From contig JAFEMH010000079.1 in assembly GCA_022495995.1 (NCBI GenBank), positions 186,001 through 250,000 of the forward strand: a stretch of 64,000 bases of DNA, written 5' to 3'. Below the pieces are notes generated by a model, which ran no database searches, was not told the origin of the DNA, and saw only the letters and a list, made by a program, of their open reading frames with translations. The position numbers and the translations under genes are program-made. Source of the stretch: Adenophora triphylla var. japonica. Taxonomy: Eukaryota; Streptophyta; Magnoliopsida; Asterales; Campanulaceae. Each line of letters begins with the position of its first letter. Within the stretch, counting starts at the first letter, position 1. Below, in pieces: positions 1 through 12,907 of the stretch.

Positions 1-110
1 CAAATTTTAATTTTCTAATTTTAAAAATACGATTGAAAAATAATCCTATAAATAAAAAAATGTATTTTTAAGAAAAATGAATTAAAAACTAAATAATTAA
101 TATTATTTCA

Positions 111-196
<86 letters not shown>

Positions 197-715
197 TAAA
201 AAATATATGAATGAAACATTATAAGTTTTTTTATTTTTAAAAATTATTTTATTTAAAAGAATACAATTTTCTTTAAAAATACAAATTTTGATTAATATTT
301 TTAATTGTATTTAAAAATATTTTTTTGAGAATATTAATTATTTAAGATAAAGTTAATATATGCTATTATACTATTTTCTAACATAATTTTTTTAACATAA
401 CAAATAACAAAAAAATATTATTTTTTTCCAAAACAATATTTAAGATAATGATAATTATTTTCGAAAAAAAATTAAAATTTTAACACTTTAAAACTTTGCA
501 TTTGACCCCTTAAAAACTGATAACCATTATAAACTATCTCATTTGTCATTATGTGCTTGGCACATGACCTATTATTCTGTTAAAAATTTTAACGTTTGTT
601 AGGGTTATGGTGTAAAGTGGGACGATTTGAAAATTTAGGTACTAAACAGATCGATTTTGCAAATGAGGGTGCAAATTGAAAATAATAGATAATTTGAGAA
701 TGTAAACGTATTTTG
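1..715. other. AT-rich intergenic DNA with (TA)n microsatellite
   Basis: No coding signal is visible. Positions 115-194 are a pure TA dinucleotide run of about 80 bp; the rest is AT-rich low-complexity sequence. I see no promoter or RNA gene here. Confidence 0.7.
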
Positions 716-717
716 GC

Positions 718-815
718 CAAGTTTAAAGAAGAGAAAATAGAAATGTTAGACTCTTTCACTTTACCCACACAACTTATTTACTCCACACCGCAGTCTCCCT
801 CTCTCTCACTCTTTC
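718..815. repeat. Upstream copy of the HST promoter-proximal repeat
   Basis: This ~100-bp stretch (the agagaaaatagaaa / ctctttcac / acccacacaac segment followed by a CT-rich tract) is a diverged direct repeat of 3094-3190, which lies immediately upstream of the HST start codon at 3207. The two copies are about 2.4 kb apart in the same orientation. It could be a tandem duplication of the promoter-proximal region or the end of a repeat family; no target-site duplication was identified. Confidence 0.6.
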
Positions 816-3093
816 CCTCCCTCTCTCTCACTCTTTCCATCCAATTAGTGGAAGACGTGTTGTGAGTATAAAAAGTAAAATATAAGAGATAATGTGTGGG
901 GAAAATAGTAATTGAATTATTATTGTGAATATGACAACTGAGCCTAATTAAATATAAAATTATAAAAACTGTCATTTTGCACAGTCTACACTCACGTAAA
1001 ACATACGAAAAAATAAGTCCCCACTTACATGATGCAGAGTGAGTATATATTTGCCCTTAAACTCTAAAAAAATAAGAACGTACTATTATGGGATTACGGG
1101 CTCATATTTGATTTATGGCCTTTTTTTTAATCTTTGATAATTACACGTGAAAAAATTGCACACATAAATTACTGGCATGGAATTATGGGCTCATATTTGC
1201 ATAAATCTCATAGTACAAAAGCATATTTGCCTATATAATGAACAAAGTTGTTATATTTAAAAAATCACCACTATTGCTACCATTACCACTGCCACTAAAC
1301 ATTACCGCTATCACTACCACCACCAACAATATTATCACCCACAACTTACCACCATCATCACAACCGTTGCCACCACCTTATCACCACGACTGCCACTTAC
1401 CATTAACACTACCATCACTGTGACTCGCCACTGTCATAACAACACTTTCACCATCACTTTATCGCTGCCACCACCACCATCACCAATCTCACCAATAACC
1501 ACCATGACCATTATCACACTACTGATGCTACCAATAGAAACGGGTATGCAACGGTGGTCCGACTCAAGGATGAGGGCGGTCGGATATCTGACTTGACTCG
1601 ATTTCCTTAACATACGAATAAGAAAGAAAACCGTTGGCTCAAAGCCGAGGGGGGTTTCCTCGGCGATGAGGCTCCGTTGTGAGGATAAGAACACAGTGAT
1701 GGAGATGAAGCTATGGAGTATGTTTCGTAAATTGACTTGAGTTCAAAATGACTTACCTTCTGCCTTGAGGGAGAAGTCATGTTTATATGAGGGAGAGGTT
1801 TGGATTATTATCAATATCAAGGGGACACGTGTTCATACCTCAGTGGTGGAGAGTCCTTTTGGTCGGGATAGTGGGAAGCAAATCTCTGTTGGGACAGAAC
1901 TTATGGGAGCCTTTTCTCTGTCATGCATGCAGAGGAAGTGAAGTTGTTAGTGGAGATCTCTGTCGGAGGGACCACTAGGATGATCATCATGTTCATAGAG
2001 GGACCATCTTAGGTCTCTTGGTGTCATTACACGTGGAGGGGTTTCAAATACTTGATGGCACATAGGAAGGATTGATAAGGATGATCAAATATGGAAGAAT
2101 CATGAGAGTAGTTGGGTATGTAGAGGAAAATGTGTAGGATCTCATGGGAAAGGTGCGTGGCGCGGTATGCTCAAGGAGGCGGCATGAGGTTGGATGAGAC
2201 TTGTGGATTTGATAGTGGGAAGGCGACTTGTGGCCAGCCGCATAAGCGGTATGAAGGGGGAGGAAGGCTCGTTTGATTTAAGTCGAGGAGAGAAGGTTTT
2301 GTGAGGATTAAGGGGAGTAAATGGGGGAATTTGGTTAAGGGCGATACCGCCGTTAGGCGGTTTGAGGAGACCGATGGGCCAAGGGAAAAGGCAAAAGGAT
2401 GAGGAATGAAGGAATTTGGGTGAAGGCAATAGGAGGCTTAGGTGGAAACCGCACATAGACGGTTTGGGGAATCTCTCTATGCGGTTTGAGGGGAGAGGGA
2501 TGAGAGTCACAAAGGCGGTGTGAGGGAGAGTCACAAAGGCGGCGTGAGGGAGAGTCACAAAGGCGGTGTGGGGGGAAGGGAAACCGTGTTGGGAGGAGAA
2601 GGACAAGAACTGGATGATAAAGGTAAAATGAGAAGGAATTTGGTTGAGGAGAAGGCGGTTTGCGGATTGAGTTTGGGAGGGAGCCGTCTAGGCGATCTGA
2701 CTTGTTTCCTTGTGCCTTGACCCAGTTCATTTTGACTTGTCATTTTTACAATTCGATTTGAGCATGAGCCTTAACCTTTGGCTCATCAATTACCATCACT
2801 GGTATCGTTGTTCGCGACTTCCACCATCGACGCCCCCATTAACATCGCCATCACCACATTTTCACCATCTCAGAACTTAGTCAATAAATCTAAATTTTCC
2901 CCAATACTTGTTCCACCACTCGTTAATCAAACAAACAATCAATCAACCAACCATCGACAATTGTGTTTATGCCTTAGATTTTGTGAAATTTTATTATGTC
3001 CTTTGCTCAATCAAATAGGGAGCATATGCTCACATATTATAGTTCAAGTGCTTAGTTTTGCACGATTACATAACATGGGGGGGCATATGTGCA
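816..3093. other. Intergenic spacer with simple-sequence blocks
   Basis: This spacer holds no convincing gene. Positions 1265-1510 are a degenerate (CCA/CAC)n-rich block that gives spurious Pro/Thr/His-rich reading frames. Positions 2502-2573 are three tandem copies of a 24-bp unit containing gagagtcacaaaggcgg, which create an octapeptide repeat in a minus-strand open frame (2142-2606). That frame lacks a recognised domain or splice context, so I treat it as non-coding. Confidence 0.5.
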
Positions 3094-3171
3094 AAGTTTA
3101 AACAAGAGAAAATAGAAAGGTTGGACTCTTTCACTCTACCCACACAACTTTTTTACTCCTGACTGTAGTCT

Positions 3172-3204
<33 letters not shown>

Positions 3205-3206
3205 CA
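3094..3206 (+). promoter_or_regulatory. HST promoter-proximal region with CT-rich leader
   Basis: A pyrimidine-rich tract of nearly uninterrupted CT dinucleotides (3172-3204) directly precedes the HST ATG at 3207, as in many plant 5' UTRs (Y-patch-like). No clear TATA box is seen in the preceding 100 bp, which would fit a TATA-less housekeeping or photosynthesis-associated promoter. The segment is the second copy of the repeat at 718-815. Confidence 0.45.
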
Positions 3207-6200
3207 ATGGAGCTTTCACTTTCTTCTCCCTCCATTCGAATTTCAGCGACATCCCAACTCCGACAGACCCAACCCCACTTCAGAATACCACTCTCTCCTC
3301 TCCCTAACAACGTTAATGCCATAATTTTGAAATGCTCCAACAATTCGTCTACCAGAAACCGGTTATGTTGTCTTAAAACAAGCTCAATAAATGTCTGCCA
3401 GGGACAGCACAAGCGTATTTCAATCCGGGTATGTGCTCAATTTTCGTATTCTATACTCCATAGTTCATTTGCTAATTGGGTCTGAGCTTAATTATGATAT
3501 TTTTGTTGTTAAAGAAATGGCTTTTACAATTGAGCAATTGGGGTTTGTTCTCTTCTTGAGTGTTGATTTTTAATGACATTGCACTTTGGATGTGACCTAA
3601 ATGGTCGGTTTTTATTTGTAATTATAGTTACGAATCTATGATTTAAGTAATTGCTTCTAAGATTGAGTTTTTTTTTTAATTTTTCCTCTTCCCTTCGTTT
3701 TCAATTTGAATCACATATGCATTTGATGTTCATTATCGTGATTTTGTCATTTGTCTAGTGCAAGTATAATGCCACAGTACTCGTAGCTATGCCCACCGAT
3801 AATGGAACAATCAATCTAAGCACTGGTAGGGTGTAGGCTTAATTGATTCCTGCTGTAATTGCTTTTGAGATTGTCGATGGACTTGGACTGTTTTCTGAAA
3901 GACAAAACCCTTGGATTGCCTCTGATTTGGGAGGCCGTAAGCTCTAACTTCATTTTTGAAATTGTGTCCAATTGTACTTGGAATGTGGATTGTTGCTTTC
4001 CGTTGACGGGGTTGGGTAATATTATATCATATACTATCTATCTAAAACATGTAAAAGCCAAGAAAAGCTTCACCTGGTCACTACATTTTTGAAGTGTTTT
4101 GTTCTCCTAGATGTAGAAGTAATGTTTTTAAGAAAAATAGGGTAAATTAAGGAAAAGCCTGATGTGGTTTTAAATGGTGCACATAAGAATTTCATGAAAT
4201 AACATGTATCACCTCAATTTCAAGGTTAATTTAGTCATTTTTCTTTAAAAAACTGATAGATGCAAGCCGCTAATTCACCATAGTAGGCTTATGTCCTTAA
4301 TATGATACCAGAGGGGACCTATCCGCACCATCTATAACCACATGAGGATTTTCCGTAATTTGCTTTAATAGAATGATTGCTTCAATAAATTTGGTGAAGA
4401 TGATTATGTAACAAGCATCATATGTTAATTTGCTCATATGTGCGAATAATGGAGAAAATAGAAAATCATTACAAGATCACTTAGTTTATTATTTTAGACT
4501 AGAGGTGTACGCCCTTTTGAAAAAAAAAAGTGAGTTCCATGCTTTTCACTTGTAAGTTGTGCTTATTAGGTAGAATATCTCAAGATATTTTGACTCTGAA
4601 TTTACTAAACTATCTAAATCGGTGGTTAGAGATATGTGGGGCTTATGCATTCACTTGATAAGAACTTAAAAGTAAAATTGTAGGAAAAATGACTAGTAGC
4701 TGGCAATTAGAGCAATTAGAGCTTAATCTCTATTATAATTAAGGGGATGATGACAGAGTTTACCAAAAATAAAAAAAAATAAAAAAAAAAATAAAATAAA
4801 TAAAACTTTAGAGCAAATATTGCAATTTGGATCATGTCTTTTCCACAAGCCAGCAAATATCTGCAAAACCATAATTACAAGCTAACTTGGTTCATAAACT
4901 ACTCACATGTAGGGTCATGTCTTTTGCCACAAGCCCTCCCAACTTTTTATTCTTATATTAAATTGTTCAGTTTCTTTTTCCATTGGAGATCTGCATGCTA
5001 TCCATTGTACTCTGCTCATATCTCTTTCTTTTCCAACATTTTTTATAAACTATTTCAATGCCAAGTAACTTTTTTAAAGTCTTTTTCTTGGCTTTATTAT
5101 TATTCAGATACTAGATTCATATTTGCATGAAAATGGATTAGCAGGCCAGTGCTGAAGTTGGTTCGTCTGGATCTGAGCCAGTATTGGATAAGGTTACAGA
5201 GTTCAGAAATGCATTTTGGAGATTCTTAAGACCCCACACAATACGCGGAACAGCACTAGGGTCAATGTAAGCCAGTTGCTCTAATTTACCTTTATCCATC
5301 TTGCTAGCGAAGCCATAGGAGTTGCTTTCAACTTCTTCACATTTTTGTTTGTTGGCAGCTCGTTAGTAACAAGAGCACTACTTGAGAACCCAAATCTGAT
5401 ACGGTGGTCACTTCTGCTAAAGGCGGTCTCTGGTCTTATTGCTCTGATATGTGGAAACGGTTATATAGTGGGCATCAATCAGATCTATGATATTGGGATA
5501 GACAAGTAAGAAACACAATATACACACATGTGTGTGTGTACATACATAAACATATACTCCCTCCATCCCACTCAAATTAGGACATTTTGTCATTTTGGGT
5601 GTCCCATTCGAAATAGGACAACCCCAAAATGGAAATGTTTTATTCAATAGGACCCACTTTCACACTCACAAGTCACAACAACTTTCCACTTACGATTCCC
5701 TACCCCACTTTTCATACTCACAACACCTACTCCACTAACACTTTTCCGGAATTCCCGTGCCATTTCAAAAAATTATTTCGAGTGGGACGGAGGGAGTATA
5801 TAAATCATGTATTCCTAAATCCCAAAACGAGTGTCCATTTTTACGCATGATCATGAACAAAAAGGAACACTCAGTCTGGAACTGTGGGAGTCATATACTT
5901 TGAGAGTAGTATTTACTTCATTTGTTGAAAGATACATTAATATACTCCCTCCGTCCCAGAATAAATGTCGCAGTTCACTTGTTAACGTTTTTAAGGAAGG
6001 TGCTTTACTAGTTTGTACATTACTTGTACAATGTTAAAATTGCACCAAGTCACTTTCCTTATTTGAAAACGCGACATTTATTTTAGTACAAACCAAAATG
6101 GAAAGTGCGACATTTATTCCGGGACAACAGAGGGAGTAAAAGATTAAACCATGTTGCATAATTTCCTAGGTTGTGAATGATTGTTGCAGGGTAAACAAAC

Positions 6201-7764
6201 CTTATCTACCCATAGCTGCGGGAGATCTTTCAGTTCAGTCTGCATGGTTCTTGGTGTTATTGTTTGCAGTGGCAGGGCTTTTGATTGTTGGACTAAACTT
6301 TGGCCCGTTCATTACTTCCCTTTACACCCTTGGTCTTTTTCTGGGCACCATCTATTCTGTTCCCCCACTTCGGATGAAGAGATTTCCCGTTGTAGCATTT
6401 CTTATAATTGCCACGGTATTCTAACCCTTATTTTAACCCTCTGTCGTTTATGGTTCTGGTTTATCAGCTACCTTACAGAAAAAAAGCCTGCTGCTTGATT
6501 ACTAAGTGGGGTTTCAACGATGCAATTTTTCGTAAATGCATCCCTCCGTCCCAAAGTGAATGTCCAAAATAATTTCAAATTTTTTTGGACAGTAATTTTG
6601 GGACGGAGGTAGTAGTATTTAGGTCTTATGTTCTATAGTTACTCGAGTCACTCATACACGATTAAATTGTTTTCCTTAACCATATGATATGTTGACAATT
6701 CCACAAAATGTGAGGTTGACATCATGTGATAGTTACTACCATGGCAAATGGGACAATAGCTTGCTAAATGCATAAAAATGTCTTTTCTGTTCAAGCACAC
6801 CTTACTTGGCCATAAAAATAGATACCTAAGAATTTGCTCATTAGTATGTGTCAAGAAATGTTGATTTAAAAAGAAATCTTAATTATTAAAGGTTATAATA
6901 TTCCAAGGATTGCATGCCCCAGTTCACTTTCGAGAAGAACCATATTTGAAAACAATGTATAAATGAAGTAAACAAAAATGGTTTCAAAACTTGAAATTCA
7001 TCATTGGGCAGAAATATAATGCTGGGAATCTTGGTGTCCAAATTGATCCCACCATCTTTCACTAAAACTCTCTCATTATTTTTTCCTTTAATCATTTCAA
7101 AGTTCAAGAGAAGACAACCCCTAAAACCAAAAACCCCAAAATCCAAACACAGATAATCCCATAAGTTGAGAACTTTAGATCACATAAATTTATATTATTG
7201 CTGAGATATATCAATATATGGCAAATGTCTTTTAGTTCATGTACCTGTTGTGCAATCATCTGTAGTGAAATGTTAACCTAATTACTCTGCAGGTCCGAGG
7301 TTTTCTTCTTAATTTTGGTGTATATTATGCCACAAGAGCTGCTCTAGGATTAACATTTGAGTGGAGGTTAGTTTCCACTTATAATTGCTTTCCATTATTT
7401 ACTTTCTCAGAGAGATCTTAATCTGCACTCTGCTATGGTGTTTCTCCTTGCTGTACTCTTTCTTACTTGGCCAAAGTACTTAAGAATCTTTATGCCCCAT
7501 TTTTTCATTCTTGGCAGCTCACCGGTGGCTTTCATCACATCTTTTGTCACAATGTTTGCACTGGTGATTGCCATAACTAAAGATATTCCTGATGTAGAAG
7601 GGGACCGAAAGTAAGTTGGATCACTAAATTTTTCTCAAAATGTGTCTTTTTTCTCTTGTCGACGCTCATGCCTTGTGCATAAGATATCTTTCCTGCTGAT
7701 TGTTAAGCTAGTGATATTATTCCTTTGGGCAAATAACAGAATGTCCCCAACATCCCTCCCGGCC

Positions 7765-7802
<38 letters not shown>

Positions 7803-10800
7803 ATCTTCACTGTGTTAGTCTTTCACAAGTAAACCTGTAAAGTCCAAGGGTGACATCATCAAGACTCGAGCAAGTTGTATATTGCCAAAAAAAAACCCCT
7901 TAGCCATTTAAACCAAACACATGAACAAGTTGTCTCCAGAGAGGAAAGTTTGAGGAGAAATTTGGAATTTTAGTGTACCAGGTCTCGTAAATAAACTAAT
8001 ATTGGATCAAAGGGGTTCAATAATGTCTGGAAAATCTGGAAACAGATGTCAAACATTTTGGATTTTAGGAACCAACTATAGTGAAAGTGGTATTGAGCTA
8101 AAGCTCCAACTAACTCGGTGTTCATTTGTCCAAGTAATCCTTGTCTTTGATGGACAGTAATCTGTGAAGAATACAAATGTATAGATGTTAGGATAATGAA
8201 ATAAGTTAGGCGACTATTGAGAATTAAGGTTACCTCCCTAGATAACGAGGATCTTAACTATTGAACTGGACAAGTTTTTAGTCTCACAAATGGTACTTAC
8301 ACTAAGACTTCCGTCTCAACATCACGTTTATCTTTTTTTTTTTTTTGTGTGTGTGTGTTCCACTATTGCCAAATTTTAAGCCTTCATTCCTGCTGAGTTT
8401 ATAGTCTGCACAATTAATTTCTTAAACTGCTCATGCTTCATCTTCTTGACTGTTTTTTTTTTCTAGATTTCAAATTTCGACTTTTGCTACAAAGCTTGGA
8501 GTTAGAAACATATCATTTCTTGGTTCTGGGCTTCTTCTGATAAATTATATTGGTGCTGTCCTGGCAGCAGTTTACATGCCTCAGGTGAATAGATCTTCTT
8601 TTCATCTTAGATCATTAATTATTTGCATTGGTTTATGGTAATTCATTATGAAAATATGAAGTTATAACTGGCGTTTTTGTTGAGCTTATTATCACCAAAT
8701 TGATTCATTTGATGAAACGACTTCAACATTCGGTTAACTCTGTTGCAGGCTTTCAGAGGGAGGGTGATGATACCCCTACATACCATCTTAGCATTGAGCT
8801 TGGTATTTCAGGTTCATTGAATGACTTGCAAATAATCTCAATATTAAATTATTTGTCTGACTTTAGCAGATTTCTTGCATTATTATTAATCGTTAGAGTA
8901 TGCCGTGGGAGCCACAGGAACACAAGAACACAAATATTCCCAATAATAAGTTTGTGATGAGTTGAACTACAAAAAAGTTAGTCTTAAAAGTCTGAGGTTC
9001 CACTTTAAAATCAATTGGTGCGAAGGGGAGTGACTCAGGATCTTTATATATTATAGGCAAGGTTAGTCAATTCCCAATGTGGGATAATATTTCTAACACG
9101 CTCCCTCACGTGTAGCGGGTTTTGCCAAAGCTTACAACGTGGACTTATCAATGGGGTGGCATGGAGTAACATCGTGAGCCGTTGGGCCTGCACGTGTAAT
9201 GGACCTGATCTGATACCATCTTAAAGTCTGAGGTTCCACCTTAAAACCAATTGGTGTTAAGGGGAGTGACTCAGGATTTTTATATATTATAGGCAAGGTT
9301 TGTCAATTCTCAATGTGGGATAATATTTCTAACAGTTAGTTGTATCAACCTAAGCACTGTGCCCACAAAATATCCCTGAAGGGATAAGTAGTGTTTATTC
9401 CAGCTTGGAGCTACACTCAGGTTTCTTTTTTTACTATCTCTGTCCCAAAATGAATGTCCATTTTTTTCTTTTAGATTTGCTCTTGATCAAGAGCAAATCT
9501 GAAAGTTTTTTGGATGTTCATTTTGGGACGGAGGGAGTACATATTTCACACATATAGCTTGGATTCCAACTATCTTCTCCCTTTGCTGATTTGCTTCGTG
9601 TTTTTTTTTTTTTAAAGGCGACATGCTTTTGTCTCATTAAAGTTACAAGAAAACAAAAGATGATGGACTATACCTTACCATCAAAGTACGGGAAGACTTG
9701 AACCTTAACTCAAAAAAACATAAGAAAATAAATGAGAACAAAGAAAATAAGATAACTCAGCAGAAGCTTGATCAATAGAGAGTTGTACCCCCCCAAAAAA
9801 AAAAGAAAAGATAGAGAGACTTACTAGTGAATTAACTTAGCAGTTAACACTTACCTGAGTGCTCAAATTGCATTGTATGTTCAAACAGTTCGGTAGCACA
9901 ACTCTTTTACTATCTATTACTGGTGTTTCTCTACCGAGATTTGTGCACATACTATCAATTAATTTTGACTCTGGAATTTGTTATGGTTCTAATTACGTTT
10001 GCAAGTGTCCACTTTTGAGAATTTTTTTCACCTCTGAGAAATAATTTTGTATTGGTGGCAGACATGGATACTGGAAAAAGCGAGCTACACCAAGGTAAAA
10101 CTTCTAATTGATTGTTGACAACTTATAATTTCCGCCCTCTGAGAAATAATTAACACCTAGAATTTCAAGTCACAAAAAATCTTTCTACCACGACTTTTGC
10201 GGATACATGATTTTATTAACTATTCCCTCCGCGTATAGAATGAGTCCTTTAAATATTTAAGGTTTGAATTTCCATTTCCTTCAAATTTTGCTGTCTTAAA
10301 AACATGGAGTTGCTAATAAAGATTTAATTGCAGTAGGATAAATGTTCAGCCAAACGACCTACTTATACAACATACTTTCGCAGATTAAGGCAATCTACCT
10401 ATTAGTGACAAATACATACAACATACTTTTGAGTTCATTTTCAAATAGGGTAGTATGCTATTTTTTTCATTAACGGTGTTAAAAATCCTAATGGAATAAT
10501 GATGTGGCAAATGAGATGTAATTTGTGTAATCCAAACATCAATTTTCAAGGGTAAAAATGTAATTTTTTTATTAACAAAACTAACTTTTGTAACTCCATC
10601 TTCCTCATCATTTTCCTTACGCCCAACAACTACCCACCATCCCTCTCCCAACCCACGACTGCAACCACCTTTTCTCTGAAACCTGCAACCACCGCCACAA
10701 ACCACCACACTCAATCACAACCCCACCTAATAAAATCCACCATTCATCAACCACCCCACCCAAACAATCTCCATTTCAAATTCACCCCCAATTTCAAAAA

Positions 10801-11841
10801 ATAAAATAAAAAATTGATCAAACAATTTGTAACCAGATTTAAACAATGACATCAAGAACTTTATATATATTTTCGCCCAAAATTAAGATTGTAACCAAAT
10901 TCAAAGTTAAGATTGTTATTCAGGTCTGAACAATGAAATCGAAAGTAAGATTTCAAAATGTGGGGTTTTCACCCAAAATTAAGATTCAAAAGAACCAAAT
11001 TTTTTGAATCTGAACAGTTACAAACACGCAATGATGTTCGGAGCTCTGATGGTCAAGGTTGGGGAGACGCTGGAGGCCGAAAAGGTTGGGGACGCCAAGA
11101 AAATGGGGGTGAGGGAGCTTGATCTGTGCCGAAGAATACAATGGTGGGAGCTCAGATGGTCAAGGTTGAAAGAGCTTGGGGTGGAAGAGGAGGTGGCGGT
11201 AATGGCGGGTGGAAGAGAAGGAGTGGGAGATAGGGAAAGAAGAGGGAGTGAGACGGGGCTGTGAAGATGGTGGGGGAAGTCACCGGAAAGTGGAGGTGAT
11301 GAAGGGTTGAGGCTGTTGGATTAAGGGGAGATGAGGAGAAGATAAAGTTGGAGGTGGGTTGATTTTGTGAAGAAGAAGCTGAAGATAAAGGGTTTGGGTT
11401 TGGGTTTGGGTAGGAAGGTGGGGGTTATTTCTTCACAACCGTTAAATTATTTAACCGGTGTGTGTTTGTTTAACAATTGTTAGTCTTTTGCTTATGTGGT
11501 TTAACCACATCAACACCCGTTAATAAAATCTAACGACATTCGTTAAAGAAATATTACATTGCATTAGTTGAAAACAGTTTTGAAAGTACGTTACACTATA
11601 CAAACACCAGTTAGTACAATTTCTTTTGCGAAAATAGGGTCCGAGTACGTTGCATGGACTAGTAATTATTCCATAAAGGTTCTGTATTTATTTAATGATG
11701 AATTTGTAGGTCCAGGCCGTTGTCTCCTTTGCCTTGTAGTTCTGATCTGTTTATTGCATCTTGCAGGAGGCAATCTCTGGTTATTATCGGTTCATATGGA
11801 ATCTCTTCTATGCTGAGTATCTCATATTTCCTCTCATCTAA
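3207..11841 (+). CDS. HST: Homogentisate solanesyltransferase, chloroplastic (10 exons)
   Basis: This UbiA-family plastid enzyme joins solanesyl diphosphate to homogentisate with loss of CO2, the committed step to plastoquinone-9; it is an inner-envelope membrane protein (family knowledge; PDS2/VTE2-2 in Arabidopsis). Exons: 3207-3428, 5145-5266, 5359-5505, 6190-6415, 7293-7366, 7518-7610, 8467-8584, 8749-8811, 10062-10094, 11767-11841. All have GT-AG borders and join in frame to 390 aa plus stop. Residues 1-75 are Ser/Asn-rich and lack acids, like a transit peptide. The prenyl-diphosphate-binding motifs are NQIYDIGID (about 155-163) and KDIPDVEGD (about 285-293). [16 protein letters not shown] and [14 protein letters not shown] match the HST rather than the tocopherol-prenyltransferase branch, from memory of the families. 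The start is the first ATG after the CT-rich leader. The gene looks intact; its introns carry several transposons. Confidence 0.93.
5557..5796. mobile_element. Stowaway-like MITE in HST intron 3
   Basis: The ends are inverted copies of CTCCCTCCATCCCACTC / GAGTGGGACGGAGGGAG, flanked by TA on both sides (TA target duplication). It has no coding capacity. Confidence 0.8.
5945..6136. mobile_element. Stowaway-like MITE in HST intron 3 (second copy)
   Basis: Left end CTCCCTCCGTCCCAGAATAA and right end ending GAGGGAG form inverted termini flanked by TA. The inner motifs aatgtcgca and ttattccggga mark the same subfamily as the MITE at 15224-15415. The right end lies about 50 bp before the exon 4 acceptor. 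Confidence 0.8.
6541..6612. mobile_element. Short MITE in HST intron 4
   Basis: TCCCTCCGTCCCAAAGTGAA and an inverted partner (ttttgggacggagg) enclose only about 72 bp, suggesting an internally deleted copy. Confidence 0.65.
7771..7800. repeat. (AT)15 microsatellite in HST intron 6
   Basis: This is a pure AT dinucleotide run between exons 6 and 7 of HST, a likely length-variable marker. Confidence 0.85.
8982..9334 (-). mobile_element. TRIM-type retroelement in HST intron 8
   Basis: This 353-bp element has two short direct repeats, 8982-9098 and 9219-9334 (117 and 116 bp). In minus orientation each starts TGTTAGAAATATTATCCCAC. The sequence next to the 9219 repeat is TGGTATCAGATC on the minus strand (9207-9218), a primer-binding site like initiator-methionine tRNA. 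The other repeat is preceded by a purine-rich gtgagggagcg. Both outer flanks are GTTAG (8977-8981 and 9335-9339), a perfect 5-bp target duplication. The interior is only 120 bp and non-coding, as expected for a terminal-repeat retrotransposon in miniature. Confidence 0.88.
9434..9537. mobile_element. Short MITE in HST intron 8
   Basis: Left CTATCTCTGTCCCAAAATGA and right inverted ttttgggacggagggag are flanked by TA. At 104 bp it is nearly a perfect hairpin and lies about 100 bp beyond the TRIM. Confidence 0.75.
10385..11556. mobile_element. Unclassified repeat in HST intron 9
   Basis: Near the left end lie ATTAACGGTGTTA and gatgtgg; near the right end lie their inverted relatives (cacatcaacacccgttaat, 11507-11525). 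Between them are C-rich and then G-rich blocks that look like a captured or low-complexity filler. Open frames (10385-10714 minus, 11004-11264 plus) have no recognisable domain. It may be a Mutator-like or foldback element; the exact ends and target duplication were not found. Confidence 0.4.
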
Positions 11842-12245
11842 CTTGTGCACTGACAAGATGAGATACGCTTTTGGCGTCAGAAAGGTCTCAGAATCATATA
11901 CATATTGAGAGTATGAATCAAACAGAATCCAGATAGAACACAGGCTTCAAATTCTTTTTAGGAAGTTTGTAAATTTCCCCAGAAAGTGCGTAAAGCATAG
12001 TGAGATGACACGGAAATGGAAAATTTTCACGGAATATTTCAGAATTTAGAGGTTTTGCTAACTGTGCAGCCAATTGTAGCTTATATTTTACATAATTTCA
12101 TCAATAAGAATGAAATTAATTTATTTTCGACCATCCGTAATCTTCTGGTGTTATGTTTGGGGGAGAAGGCTCTCCAAGCTTGAACAGAAAGAGCTTGAAG
12201 AGACAGTCCATGCTCTTGATTTTATGCTTCCAAGCACTACCTAGC
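11842..12245. other. Intergenic, downstream of HST
   Basis: This is the putative 3' UTR and terminator region of HST. AT-rich stretches such as cataatttcatcaataagaatgaaatt (12090-12117) could supply polyadenylation signals, but no single site stands out. Confidence 0.4.
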
Positions 12246-12541
12246 CAGTGACGTTCTAGGATTTAGAGTCAGCGTGTGCAAAAAATATATTCGTCTACCT
12301 CCTTCTTTCTTTCTTCTTCATCTTAGCCCCACTCCCATGGCCGCCACTGTTCTCCCCACACCATCCCCTCTCAGATTACCGTCCTACCCCTAATCCCATC
12401 AAAAAATTCAATAAATCGACTCTCAGATAACAGTTTGCATCCCTATAGTTTTTTGTTTTTTTTATAAATACTCGCTAATTTTTTTTGAAAAACTCAGGGG
12501 CGTCAGTTGCCCTTCTTGGCGCCATACTGAATCCGCCCCTG
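12246..12541. mobile_element. hAT-type MITE between HST and the IQM-like gene
   Basis: The ends are CAGTGACGTTCTAGGA and, inverted, CAGGGGCGGATTCAGT. Both flanks are TACCTAGC (12238-12245 and 12542-12549), a perfect 8-bp target duplication typical of hAT. It is non-coding, 296 bp. Confidence 0.87.
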
Positions 12542-12907
12542 TACCTAGCTAACTGGAAACTATGAAGATTGAATGTTCGAGTCGATTAGCATGGCGTATA
12601 TACACGGATCAAGAAGTCAAAACGAGACTATGCCCGAGTTAAATTTACGAAAATAAAGTTACATATTTATCTAACGGCTTAAACTTTTAGAATTTCACGA
12701 CAACTATATGCAATATAAATGAACTCAGATAACAAAAAAGATGAGTGTTGATTATTAGATGCGGTAATCAGATTACAGTAATTTTGTTATTATCAAAATC
12801 CAAAAATATTGCATTACAATATTTTTCTAAATGATCTACAAATGAATGGAATAAAAAGAAAAGGTAAGAAAAATTCCTACAAAAATATAAATCATGGTTG
12901 TAGCTAC

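Noticed and set aside
1238..1423. Pro/Thr/His-rich open frame
   Set aside because: It comes from a degenerate CCA/CAC repeat; there is no domain, splice context or neighbouring exon.
2142..2606. 154-codon minus-strand frame with repeated octapeptide
   Set aside because: The repeat is explained by three tandem 24-bp units, and an overlapping frame of similar quality exists; no gene evidence.
8749..8802. Ending HST exon 8 at the GTATTT donor after 8802
   Set aside because: Using the later donor after 8811 restores the conserved VFQTW junction and keeps the frame; the earlier one drops three conserved residues.
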